From: Vibrio splendidus
Lineage (GTDB): Bacteria; Pseudomonadota; Gammaproteobacteria; Enterobacterales; Vibrionaceae
Direction of reading: 5' to 3'
Length of the DNA: 64,000 bases
NCBI RefSeq assembly: GCF_024347615.1
Contig: NZ_AP025508.1
Location: forward strand, 682,001 to 746,000
Part shown: positions 49,590 through 57,290 of the stretch, one piece after another
Layout: every line of letters begins with the position of its first letter
How positions within the stretch are numbered: the stretch's first letter is position 1
Translations under genes and position numbers: made by a program
Notes under the pieces: model-generated
Database searches by the model: none
What the model was told of the DNA's origin: nothing
Seen by the model: only the letters and a program-made list of their open reading frames with translations

Positions 49590-50528
49590 TCACCAATACT
49601 GTTTATTTGGATCCGACTTTTCTACCCATTCAGGATCTTGACGTGACTCTAAATAGAGTTGTAGGCCGTTATAGGACATGAAAGCTGCAGGGCCACCAAG
49701 ATGCTCGAAATAGTCAAAATAATCATCTTCGAGTGAACAAAGGTGAGCTAAATCTTTAACGTTATTCATCATTGCCCATTGAATGGCAAATACAGGCGCT
49801 ATTGAGCCAGAGATACTCACTTCTTCGACATTCGGGTTGAACAGTGAGTTGGCTTGTTCAAGCAGTATCTCTTCTTGTTCAGACTCTTGCTGTAACACCT
49901 CTTCGATGATCTCTGAGCGTTTGGTATTAGAGACATTCTTGTTTAGCTTGGCGATTCGTAGTGCGTAGCTAAAACGGTCTGTTGAAACGATATCGACAAG
50001 TTGCGATAGCAGCTCTTTGTCTACGCCCGCAGCCTTAGTGAAATAATCGATACATGAATTGATTGAAGCATAGCGAGTACCGTCGAATTCAAAGCCACTG
50101 GTTTCGTCGTAGACCTCTATTACAATGTCATCAACCGACAAAGGCCAACCTTTATAGTCGATTCGCTGTTTGGCTATTTGATACATCTTCCAAGCACTGC
50201 GCCCAAACCCGCCAAGTGTCGATCCCGAGAAATCTGAATCAATAAGCTCTTGCTCCGTCCAGTTCTCACCGATGCCTAGGTGCTTTGCGTACTTATCGAT
50301 GAGTGCGTGTTTTATCTGATCGCGCACAGCCCAAATTGAGGTTAGATCCTTTGCATACCTAACACTCGCGCACTCCTTACAAGCCGGTAGTGCAATCGGT
50401 GAATAGTCTATCTTGGCAATAGCTTGTGCATTCTTAGGGAATTCAACAACATCATCGGAAGGTTCACCACAAAACCAACAGGTGTGGCGCAGGTTAAATG
50501 GGATGTCTATGTGTGAGTATGTGGTCAT
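49590..50528 (-). CDS. Hypothetical protein with a CxxC-CxxC zinc site
   Basis: Protein of 312 residues not recognised by name. The N-terminus has CWFC (17-20) and CKEC (50-53), a likely zinc ribbon. The middle and C-terminal parts are acidic and helical, with a Glu-rich stretch about 205-225. No signal or membrane segment. It stands alone between plsC and the YeeE-type gene, in the opposite direction to the latter. Function unknown. Confidence 0.75.
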   Translation of the reverse strand: MTTYSHIDIPFNLRHTCWFCGEPSDDVVEFPKNAQAIAKIDYSPIALPACKECASVRYAKDLTSIWAVRDQIKHALIDKYAKHLGIGENWTEQELIDSDFSGSTLGGFGRSAWKMYQIAKQRIDYKGWPLSVDDIVIEVYDETSGFEFDGTRYASINSCIDYFTKAAGVDKELLSQLVDIVSTDRFSYALRIAKLNKNVSNTKRSEIIEEVLQQESEQEEILLEQANSLFNPNVEEVSISGSIAPVFAIQWAMMNNVKDLAHLCSLEDDYFDYFEHLGGPAAFMSYNGLQLYLESRQDPEWVEKSDPNKQYW

Positions 50529-50676
50529 TAGTCTTTTGTCGGCTAGGTGCTTGAGGTTGGTTTAATTATCAAAACAATTATCCCTGTTCGGGCTTGTCCT
50601 TGCACGCTGTTATTGGGTCTTCTGACTATATTTAACCAACGACAATAATAAAATCAACGCAATTCGGAGGCTGTGT

Positions 50677-51579
50677 ATGTTCTTTATTCTCGCTTTGTTC
50701 TGCATCTTTCTGGTGGGATACCTCGCCCAAACTACCGGCCTTTGCATGGTTCGGGGCGTTAAAGAGGCGACAAGCGGATCACCAATGTTGATTGTCGCGA
50801 TTGTGTTTAGTGGCTCATTGGCTTGGGTGTTTATGGCATTAGGATCGGCAGTGGAAGGACGAGCGTTATCTTCTGCGTTTTGGCCGAGTCTGTTTTCTCT
50901 GTTTGGTGGTTTTCTGTTTGGTATTGGCGCGGCAATTAATAGTGGTTGCGGAGTTTCGACGGTTAGCCGTTTAGCTCGTGGCGAAGTGGTTATGTTGGCG
51001 ACCATATTAGGGTGGTTCGTTGCTTGGCTGTTGTTTGCTCCGGCTTTACCGACGGAGTTAAAAGGTTCTCGGTTGGTTTTATCTGATTTTTCTCGTTATG
51101 CATTTCTTGGGATCATTTCGTTCATTATTGTGGTGAGTTGCTACTTCATGAATGTGGTAAATCGCAAGTTATGGTTCTCAATGTTGGGGATTGGGTTAAT
51201 GGCAGGCTTTGTTTTCTTGTATGAGCCACACTGGACGCCAAGTGGATTGTTGAAATCTATGGGGACTTCTCTTTGGCACGGCAAAGCCGAAGATTGGCCA
51301 AGCAGCGAGCGCTTTATATTGATGATCTCTCTGTTAGTTGGCATGGTCAGCGCCGCGTTCTTTACTGGGTCTTTTTCTTTGAGGTTTAGTCCGATACGTC
51401 GATTTGGCAAACATTTGGTTGCTGGTGTGCTTATGGGCTTTGGAGCCGTAATGGCAGGTGGCGGGAACGATACTCAGCTGTTAGTGGCAATGCCAGTACT
51501 TTCTCTGGCCGGTGTTTTTTCTGTGTTGAGTATCATTGTGGGCATATATACCGGAGTTAAGTTGATTCAAAGCCGATAG
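50677..51579 (+). CDS. YeeE/YedE-family (thiosulfate-type) membrane transporter
   Basis: Membrane protein of 300 residues with about nine helices. The sulfur-relay cysteines C23 (TTGLCMVRG) and C91 (NSGCGVSTVSRL) are present, while the third position near the end reads GGGNDTQLL. Family members such as TsuA import thiosulfate. A TusA-like partner is not next to it. The start codon follows a CGGAGG site at 50665-50670. Confidence 0.82.
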   Translation: MFFILALFCIFLVGYLAQTTGLCMVRGVKEATSGSPMLIVAIVFSGSLAWVFMALGSAVEGRALSSAFWPSLFSLFGGFLFGIGAAINSGCGVSTVSRLARGEVVMLATILGWFVAWLLFAPALPTELKGSRLVLSDFSRYAFLGIISFIIVVSCYFMNVVNRKLWFSMLGIGLMAGFVFLYEPHWTPSGLLKSMGTSLWHGKAEDWPSSERFILMISLLVGMVSAAFFTGSFSLRFSPIRRFGKHLVAGVLMGFGAVMAGGGNDTQLLVAMPVLSLAGVFSVLSIIVGIYTGVKLIQSR

Positions 51580-51625
51580 TTAGCGACAGTACGTAAATAG
51601 CATAGGCACGTAATTTGAGAACATA

Positions 51626-52354
51626 ATGAAATACATCGGAATTGATGGCTGCAAGGCGGGTTGGATCGCTTGGATTGTCTCTGGCAATGAGATACCTACG
51701 TTTAAAGTGGTAAACACCCTCGATGAGTTGGTTGATGAATTTGCAGGTTCGACGACGTTAATCGATATGCCGATTGGCTTTAGTGACTCGCTCACTCCAG
51801 ATAGGTTATGCGATAAAGCGGCAAGACGTTTTCTTACCAGTAAGCGTGGCTCTTCCGTTTTTCCTGTTCCGTGTCGTGAGGCGGTTTACCAAACCGATTA
51901 CATTACGGCGTGTAATACCAATGTGCAGCAGCTTGATAAGAAGTTTTCTAAGCAGACTTGGGGAATTGTGCCCAAGATCCGCGAACTTGATGAACTAATT
52001 GAATCTCACCCAAGCCTTTCGATAAGGGAATCACATCCTGAAGTTGTGTTTGCAGCATTGAAAGACGAACCGCTGACGTTTTCCAAACGAACACAAGAAG
52101 GCAAAGAGGAACGGCTTTCTATTATTCAGCAACTCGCCCCTCAATGGTGTGACCGCTTGTCGTTGGCCATTTCAAATACCAAGCGTAAAGACGTCGCGAT
52201 AGATGATATCTATGATGCTTTTGTACTGATGTTGATCGCCTATTACGCTCCGCAATTATCGACCTTACCTGAACTTTCTGATGTTGGTGGAGAAGCGGAT
52301 GTCGACCAGAACGGACGAGTTCGAGAGATTGTTTATTGGAACAAAACGCGCTAA
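51626..52354 (+). CDS. DUF429 family protein
   Basis: Protein of 242 residues beginning MKYIGIDGCKAGWIAWIV, an RNase H-like fold start, with LIDMPIGFSD and VFPVPCREAVY and a later ESHPEVVFAAL, all family hallmarks. Predicted nuclease- or kinase-like fold, but no function is established. It lies 46 bases after the transporter gene and may be co-transcribed. Confidence 0.8.
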   Translation: MKYIGIDGCKAGWIAWIVSGNEIPTFKVVNTLDELVDEFAGSTTLIDMPIGFSDSLTPDRLCDKAARRFLTSKRGSSVFPVPCREAVYQTDYITACNTNVQQLDKKFSKQTWGIVPKIRELDELIESHPSLSIRESHPEVVFAALKDEPLTFSKRTQEGKEERLSIIQQLAPQWCDRLSLAISNTKRKDVAIDDIYDAFVLMLIAYYAPQLSTLPELSDVGGEADVDQNGRVREIVYWNKTR

Positions 52355-52436
52355 CAAAACGTGCCCTCAATTTGGCTTAATATGCTATTTTCCAACTCCT
52401 GCTACTTTTCACTCTTACTATTTTTGAGTCTTTGAT

Positions 52437-53246
52437 ATGAAACATTTTATTGTCGGCTGGTTGGCCACTGTGCTCAGTGCTGCGAGTTATGCTCAAGTTG
52501 CGCCTATATCTCAATGGCAGTGCGATATGATGAAAAAGAACAATGTATTGAGCAGTGGTGCGCCTGTTGGTTGTGAGCGGTTATCCAAAGTGGATTTCGA
52601 TTTCATTAATTTCAAAGGGGAAACGCAACAGGGCAATATGATCGTGCTTGATGTTATTGCGCCTGCTGTTGAACAAATCTTTTCAGAGCTTAAACAGCGC
52701 AATTTTCCTCTTCATTCCGCTCGCCTAATGCGTGAATTCAGAGGTGACGACAACGCCTCAATGGACGCGAACAACAGCAGCGCCTTTAACGCTCGTCCTA
52801 TTACAGGCGGAGGAGGTTGGTCGAAACATGCCTATGGTGTGGCAATCGACATCAACCCAGTTCAAAACCCTTTCTTAGACTTCGATAACAACGGACTAAT
52901 CACGGTAAAGCCATCGCAATCGGCTACCCGCTATGTGAACCGTACTCGCTTTCGTGCTCGTGACGAAATTGAACGCCGAGGCATGGCAGAAGATGTGGTT
53001 GAGCTGTTTGCTCATCACGGATTTATGATCTGGGGAGGGGATTGGAATAGCCCCATCGACACTCAACATTTGGAGGTCGGCTCAAGAAAGTTCGTCAATC
53101 AACTGCTCTCTAAACCCAAACCTGAAGCCAAAGTGTTATTTGAGCGCTACGTCGAATCTTATCGACAGTGCTATCTCAAAAATAAAGGCGAGAACGCAGA
53201 AAAAGCTCGAGCTATCTGTGCAAAGAAAACAGTCGGGACTTTTTAG
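52437..53246 (+). CDS. Periplasmic M15-family peptidase (D-Ala-D-Ala carboxypeptidase-like)
   Basis: Protein of 269 residues with a signal peptide (about 1-19, ending SYA). The M15 zinc motif SKHAYGVAIDINP gives H131 and D138, and the last ligand is H211 in DTQHLEVG after WGGDWNSP. It should cut peptidoglycan stem peptides. The substrate bond cannot be told from the sequence. A terminator follows. Confidence 0.85.
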   Translation: MKHFIVGWLATVLSAASYAQVAPISQWQCDMMKKNNVLSSGAPVGCERLSKVDFDFINFKGETQQGNMIVLDVIAPAVEQIFSELKQRNFPLHSARLMREFRGDDNASMDANNSSAFNARPITGGGGWSKHAYGVAIDINPVQNPFLDFDNNGLITVKPSQSATRYVNRTRFRARDEIERRGMAEDVVELFAHHGFMIWGGDWNSPIDTQHLEVGSRKFVNQLLSKPKPEAKVLFERYVESYRQCYLKNKGENAEKARAICAKKTVGTF

Positions 53247-53315
53247 TGCTATGTTTATCTAGAACCGTTTGTGTTTTAGCAAGTTAAACTCGCTTCAAGT
53301 GTGTTTTGAATAGCT

Positions 53316-53344
53316 AAGGTCAGCGCTTGTCGTTGGCCTTTTTT
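53316..53344 (+). terminator. Rho-independent terminator after the M15 peptidase gene
   Basis: 10-bp stem with G-U pairs (AAGGTCAGCG and CGTTGGCCTT), a CTTGT loop and six T. The rest of the 305-base gap to the next gene shows nothing else. Confidence 0.82.
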
Positions 53345-53551
53345 GTATTCATTTCTCCAATGTAACACTGAGTATTGAACAGGTTATTGGGTATCCATTA
53401 GTCAATAATCTACAAGCGAATGCAGCGCAAAGTCATCGGTTTGTCATTGAAAAACTCATAGCGTTAACGTTTTGTGAGAACCATTGCTGGTGGGGGAACT
53501 CTTTGCCGAATCGCCAGTATTATTAGTGAACTGATCACAACGGACCAACTA

Positions 53552-55432
53552 ATGAAAAAGATACCTTTGGCTCTAACTCTTTTAAGCACTCTACTTTTTT
53601 CACAATATTCTTTGGCTACAGACACTTCACACACCACTCAAAACCCGACTTACGAACTCGATGGAAAAGCGGTACTAGGCCGTACGGAGAATGTGTACCT
53701 CTCTAGTGTTCAAGGGCTTAAAGACGTTCCTTTCATTGGTAAAATCGACACCGGTGCAGAAACCACTTCTATGCATGCGGAAGATATTCATGTGAAGAGC
53801 ACGAATGCCGACTACAAAAACCTCAAAGACAAAGAGTTGATGGCGGCAATAACCGAAGACCTGTTGAACAATTCCGATGTTGATTACGATGATTGGGATG
53901 GCAGTACCTTTGCGAAATATGAGGCTGTGGTGTCTTTTAAAGTTCAAAACCCGCGCACGGGAGACATGGTATTAATCGAAGCGCCTTTAGAGCGTGTCAG
54001 CATGATACGCAGTCGCACCAGCAGCACGCCTTTGCTTCGTCCTACCGTAAAAATGTCGCTCACCATTGCAGATCAAGAGCTAAAAACCGATGTTAACCTG
54101 ACCGACAGAAGTCACTTCTCTGCGCCAGTGCTGATCGGCAAAACCTTTCTTGCTGACAACGCCTTAGTGTTTGCAGGTTATGACTACTTGCAAGAGCAGG
54201 AAAACGCGACGGTTGTTGGCCGAAAAGAGGTGGTGTCTATCTCTGGAATGGCGATGAACGCGACGTTCTCATTAAAAAATCGCTACAGCATCCTTCATGC
54301 AAAAGACATCGACATAGATAAGAAGAACAGTGAAGTGACGTTTGATATGTTCGACAACGATGGCAAGCAGCAAGAGATGACACTGCCATTAGTTCGTATG
54401 TTAAGCGTGAGTGGTAAGAAAAGACCTTTGGTGTATGTGCCGGTTCAACTCGATGAAAACACAACTAAAGACGTTCTGGTGTACCTACGTGAGCGCTCGA
54501 GTAGTGAGTCGCAGTTGAGATTTGGTACCAGTACCGCCAGTGAACTTTTCATGATTGACACCAATGCAGAAAATATTCTTTCTGAAGGTTCAGAGAGCTT
54601 TAGTGATGTTGCTAAAAAGAGTGAACCTTTGGTTATTTCTCCAGAAGAGGACATCACCCTTGATGACTTCCCACTCAAGGCCGTTGCCTCTTTCACTGTC
54701 AACACGCCTCTGTTGAAGGTCGACAGTTTTGAAATGACAGGTAAAGGCAAAGATGCCTCCGTTGAATTTTATCTTACGGATGTAAATGGTGAGAAGCAGA
54801 AGGTGACCAAGCCAATTATTAAGAAGCTTAAAGTCGGTGATGATACTCGTCCGGTAGTGAGTGGTGAGTTTGCGGTCTCTGGAAACGTTCGTACGCAAGA
54901 GTTTGCTATCGATGTGCTTAACAGTAATGAGAAAGAGGCCTACTTCATTTTAGGTAAGAAGATGGCAAAAGACGGAGTGTATGTGAACACTCGATCTGAC
55001 TACCTTTTGAAAGCTGAGCCTTTGTTTAAAGTTGGGCACATTGAAGTGGTTGAAGTGAACGGCATGAAGTTCCCGGCCAAGCTCGACACGGGCGCGGATG
55101 TGAGCTCAATGAACGCAGTCAACATCAAACGATTTAAGAAAGACGGCCAAGACATGGTGAGTTTTACCTATCAAAACAACCAAGGCGATAAGCAAGATTT
55201 CACCAAGCCAGTGATTGATGTAATGCGCATCAAAGCCAAGAAAGGCGAGAAGGTGAACATTCGTCCTGTAGTAGAAATGAAGGTTAAGCTCGGAGACCTA
55301 GAGAAAGAGGTGAGGGTAAACCTTCAAGATCGCTCTCGCTTTGAATACAGCATGATCTTAGGTAAGAACTTCTTAAAGCACGGCGCAGTAGTGAGCAGTG
55401 ATGAAGATTACTTGTTAGGTGATATGGAGTAA
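53552..55432 (+). CDS. Exported protein with four tandem retropepsin-like domains
   Basis: Protein of 626 residues, started at the ATG at 53552, which gives a clean signal peptide (about 1-23, ending SLATD). It belongs to the bacterial aspartic-protease family once called putative ATP-dependent zinc proteases (DUF785, RimK-associated). Four repeats of about 140-160 residues can be traced. The first has DTGA at 66-69 and the last has DTGA at 512-515, both followed by SxMxA/SMNA. The two central repeats keep the fold pattern (VVSISGMAMNATFSL; LLKVDSFEM) but have lost DTG. Repeats end with a LGKxFL or similar strand. Not recognised under a gene name. Confidence 0.8.
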   Translation: MKKIPLALTLLSTLLFSQYSLATDTSHTTQNPTYELDGKAVLGRTENVYLSSVQGLKDVPFIGKIDTGAETTSMHAEDIHVKSTNADYKNLKDKELMAAITEDLLNNSDVDYDDWDGSTFAKYEAVVSFKVQNPRTGDMVLIEAPLERVSMIRSRTSSTPLLRPTVKMSLTIADQELKTDVNLTDRSHFSAPVLIGKTFLADNALVFAGYDYLQEQENATVVGRKEVVSISGMAMNATFSLKNRYSILHAKDIDIDKKNSEVTFDMFDNDGKQQEMTLPLVRMLSVSGKKRPLVYVPVQLDENTTKDVLVYLRERSSSESQLRFGTSTASELFMIDTNAENILSEGSESFSDVAKKSEPLVISPEEDITLDDFPLKAVASFTVNTPLLKVDSFEMTGKGKDASVEFYLTDVNGEKQKVTKPIIKKLKVGDDTRPVVSGEFAVSGNVRTQEFAIDVLNSNEKEAYFILGKKMAKDGVYVNTRSDYLLKAEPLFKVGHIEVVEVNGMKFPAKLDTGADVSSMNAVNIKRFKKDGQDMVSFTYQNNQGDKQDFTKPVIDVMRIKAKKGEKVNIRPVVEMKVKLGDLEKEVRVNLQDRSRFEYSMILGKNFLKHGAVVSSDEDYLLGDME

Positions 55433-55597
55433 CACCTAAACTTATCTAAGTTCGTATCAGAACAGTTCTAAACAGCCACACATTTCAGCAACGGGATGTG
55501 TGGTTTTTATTGAGTGTCCGGTTTTATTGTCGGCGTGCTAATGGTAACTCATTGTTATTAATGTAATTTGTCATATTGTGGCAAGTAAAATAAAGAT

Positions 55598-55631
55598 AAA
55601 AAAAGGGCCAACTCTTTCGAGTTGGCCCTTT
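55598..55631 (-). terminator. tmRNA (ssrA) terminator
   Basis: Perfect 13-bp stem (AAAGGGCCAACTC and GAGTTGGCCCTTT) with a GAAA loop on the minus strand, followed by seven T. It lies ten bases beyond the tmRNA CCA end. Confidence 0.88.
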
Positions 55632-55640
55632 CCAAACGTT

Positions 55641-55661
55641 TGGTGGAGCTGGCGGGAGTCG
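55641..55661 (-). pseudogene. ssrA: 3' tail of ssrA (tmRNA); attachment-site scar
   Basis: On the minus strand these 21 bases read CGACTCCCGCCAGCTCCACC plus A, the end of the T arm and the acceptor stem of Vibrio tmRNA with its encoded CCA. Upstream of that the tmRNA sequence stops abruptly. An ssrA-type element integrates here, duplicating the 3' end, so this is the displaced copy; the intact gene should be at the other end of the element, to the right of the window. Confidence 0.82.
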
Positions 55662-55729
55662 CCTTCAAGTCCCTTAAAAATCAGTAACTTCAATATGTTA
55701 GGGTGTTTGTGTTTTATGAGAATAACCCT

Positions 55730-55750
55730 TTAGTACCTCATCTTAGTACC
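55730..55750. repeat. Two direct repeats of TTAGTACC near the attachment site
   Basis: TTAGTACC at 55730-55737 and 55743-55750, about 70-90 bases inside the element. They could be arm-type integrase sites. Nothing else is seen in 55662-55848. Confidence 0.35.
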
Positions 55751-55848
55751 ATATGAAGCTAGTATCAATATCTAAGCGCAGGTTCATAAGTATGGATGCC
55801 AGTTCAGTTCCTTATTTGGGAGTTGAACCGATATCTATACTGAGCTAA

Positions 55849-56682
55849 TCATTTAATCTGACTCTTAACGATGTTGATCCTTTCCAACTGCGATGCACTG
55901 AGTGAGTGCTGCTTCAATTGTTCATAGCTTTTTAATAGCCTATTTTGTTGGCGTCGAATTTGTCGCTCATTTTGCTCTTCTTTTGCGTTTAACCACTTTT
56001 CAAACTGCGTTTGCATCTGCTTGATGAGTTTTTCAATTTCAAGGGCTTCGGTGGCTTTTTGGTGTTGGTATTGCCAAGTTGATAGCCTGCGTCCTTTCTC
56101 TTTTTCAATTGGCTCATAGCTCCGGTAGTCTATACCGACATGTTGCAAGACAGCGCTGTTGAATGCTTGTTTAATGACTTTTGTAGCTTTTTTCTGTTGT
56201 AGCTCCGTGAGGACTCGATTACCAACAACCTTACCAATCATTAAATGCACATGGTCGCCACTACCTTTGTTTCCTTGTTGCTCCTGCTGATGCAATACTG
56301 CTCGAATTTGTTGTCTGTATTGGGCAAACTCAGATTTGTTGAGTCGACAAAGTTTGGCTAAAGCCAATGCGCACTCTTTTACAATGGACTGCCACTGAGT
56401 TTTAGTAGGTCGGTAGCCTTTTGGTAGTGTGAGGCAATATTCCATCGCATAGGTCGCTAGAGGCCGTCCTCCACGACGGTTGTAGAGTTGTTGGTTGAGT
56501 CGAAATTGCTCACCAGAAATTGCAATTCGGTTTGACGTTTCGGTGCAACCGAACAGGGAAATGAGTGCTTCAGTGTGTTTGTGGTTCACGTGTTTCGGGT
56601 TTAAATAATAACGTTCTCTGATTAACACACCGTCGCTACCGAGGCGCACGGGTTGTGTCGTTACAGTCCAGTTTTTAAGCAT
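55849..56682 (-). CDS. Relaxase-like (HUH-type) mobilization protein
   Basis: Protein of 277 residues. It resembles the N-terminal domain of conjugative relaxases: adjacent tyrosines Y25-Y26, a strand YCLTLPKGYRPT followed by a helix, and a three-histidine motif H131 with H144-V-H146 (VLHQQ ... GDHVHLMIG). The C-terminal third (about 185-277) is a Gln/Glu/Lys-rich coiled coil. It may nick DNA for transfer or replication of the element. It is divergent from a small gene, with inverted repeats between them. The assignment rests on motif spacing only. Confidence 0.55.
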   Translation of the reverse strand: MLKNWTVTTQPVRLGSDGVLIRERYYLNPKHVNHKHTEALISLFGCTETSNRIAISGEQFRLNQQLYNRRGGRPLATYAMEYCLTLPKGYRPTKTQWQSIVKECALALAKLCRLNKSEFAQYRQQIRAVLHQQEQQGNKGSGDHVHLMIGKVVGNRVLTELQQKKATKVIKQAFNSAVLQHVGIDYRSYEPIEKEKGRRLSTWQYQHQKATEALEIEKLIKQMQTQFEKWLNAKEEQNERQIRRQQNRLLKSYEQLKQHSLSASQLERINIVKSQIK

Positions 56683-56766
56683 ATTGATATGTTTTCTATA
56701 AGCTTAAAAACTAAATTCAGTGATTTCAAACAACCAGCACTTAACCTGTATACCCGATGGTTGGTT

Positions 56767-56848
56767 CCAGATAGGACAACCCACTTCGTTCCTTCGTTGT
56801 CCACTGGTAAGAAGGGGCTTCCCTTCTTAACTACCCTTCATTTGTAGT
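56767..56848. other. Cluster of inverted repeats, candidate transfer origin (oriT)
   Basis: Three successive hairpins: CCAG-ata-GGACAAC with GTTGTCC-a-CTGG (56767-56807), AAGAAGGG / CCCTTCTT (56809-56828), and CTAC / GTAG (56831-56848). They lie in the 200-base gap just upstream of the relaxase-like gene, the usual place of an origin of transfer. No nic sequence was recognised. Confidence 0.45.
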
Positions 56849-56882
56849 TGATGATTTATGTTATTACACTTGAAATAAAACT

Positions 56883-57218
56883 ATGAATCATAATTCTCCA
56901 ATAGCACTGGCTGTAAAGCTGGAAGAATGCCGACAAACAACAATAGACGATTTAGTTATCAATTTGTGCGTCGAAGCTGAGTTCTTAACTAATCAAGATA
57001 TCAAAAAAAACTCAGGCCGATACCAATGGGTTGTCAAACTCACAGAGCACTGTAAAGATGCGATGGCGTTGGAAGACGTGATAGAAGGGGAGGTTAGTGA
57101 GTCTCTCAATTCCTCAAATTGGGATTCGATTATGGCAAGTAAGAAGAAACAGGCTGATGAAATTGTCGAGATAATAGCTAAGCAAGTTATGTTAGCAATT
57201 CCTCCTTATAGAGCTTAA
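56883..57218 (+). CDS. Hypothetical protein of the integrated element
   Basis: Protein of 111 residues, acidic and helical, with no recognised motif. It starts 200 bases from, and divergent to, the relaxase-like gene and ends at a strong hairpin terminator. It could be an accessory protein of the element, but nothing in the sequence shows that. Confidence 0.6.
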   Translation: MNHNSPIALAVKLEECRQTTIDDLVINLCVEAEFLTNQDIKKNSGRYQWVVKLTEHCKDAMALEDVIEGEVSESLNSSNWDSIMASKKKQADEIVEIIAKQVMLAIPPYRA

Positions 57219-57233
57219 TAGGTTAGTTGATAC

Positions 57234-57272
57234 AATAGTCTGAGGGAGTTACTCCCTCAGACTATTTTCTTT
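57234..57272 (+). terminator. Rho-independent terminator between the small gene and hsdR
   Basis: Perfect 15-bp stem (AATAGTCTGAGGGAG and CTCCCTCAGACTATT) with a TTA loop, followed by TTCTTTCTC. It serves the plus-strand gene and may also stop hsdR transcripts. Confidence 0.85.
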
Positions 57273-57290
57273 CTCGACAAGCTTGTTTTG

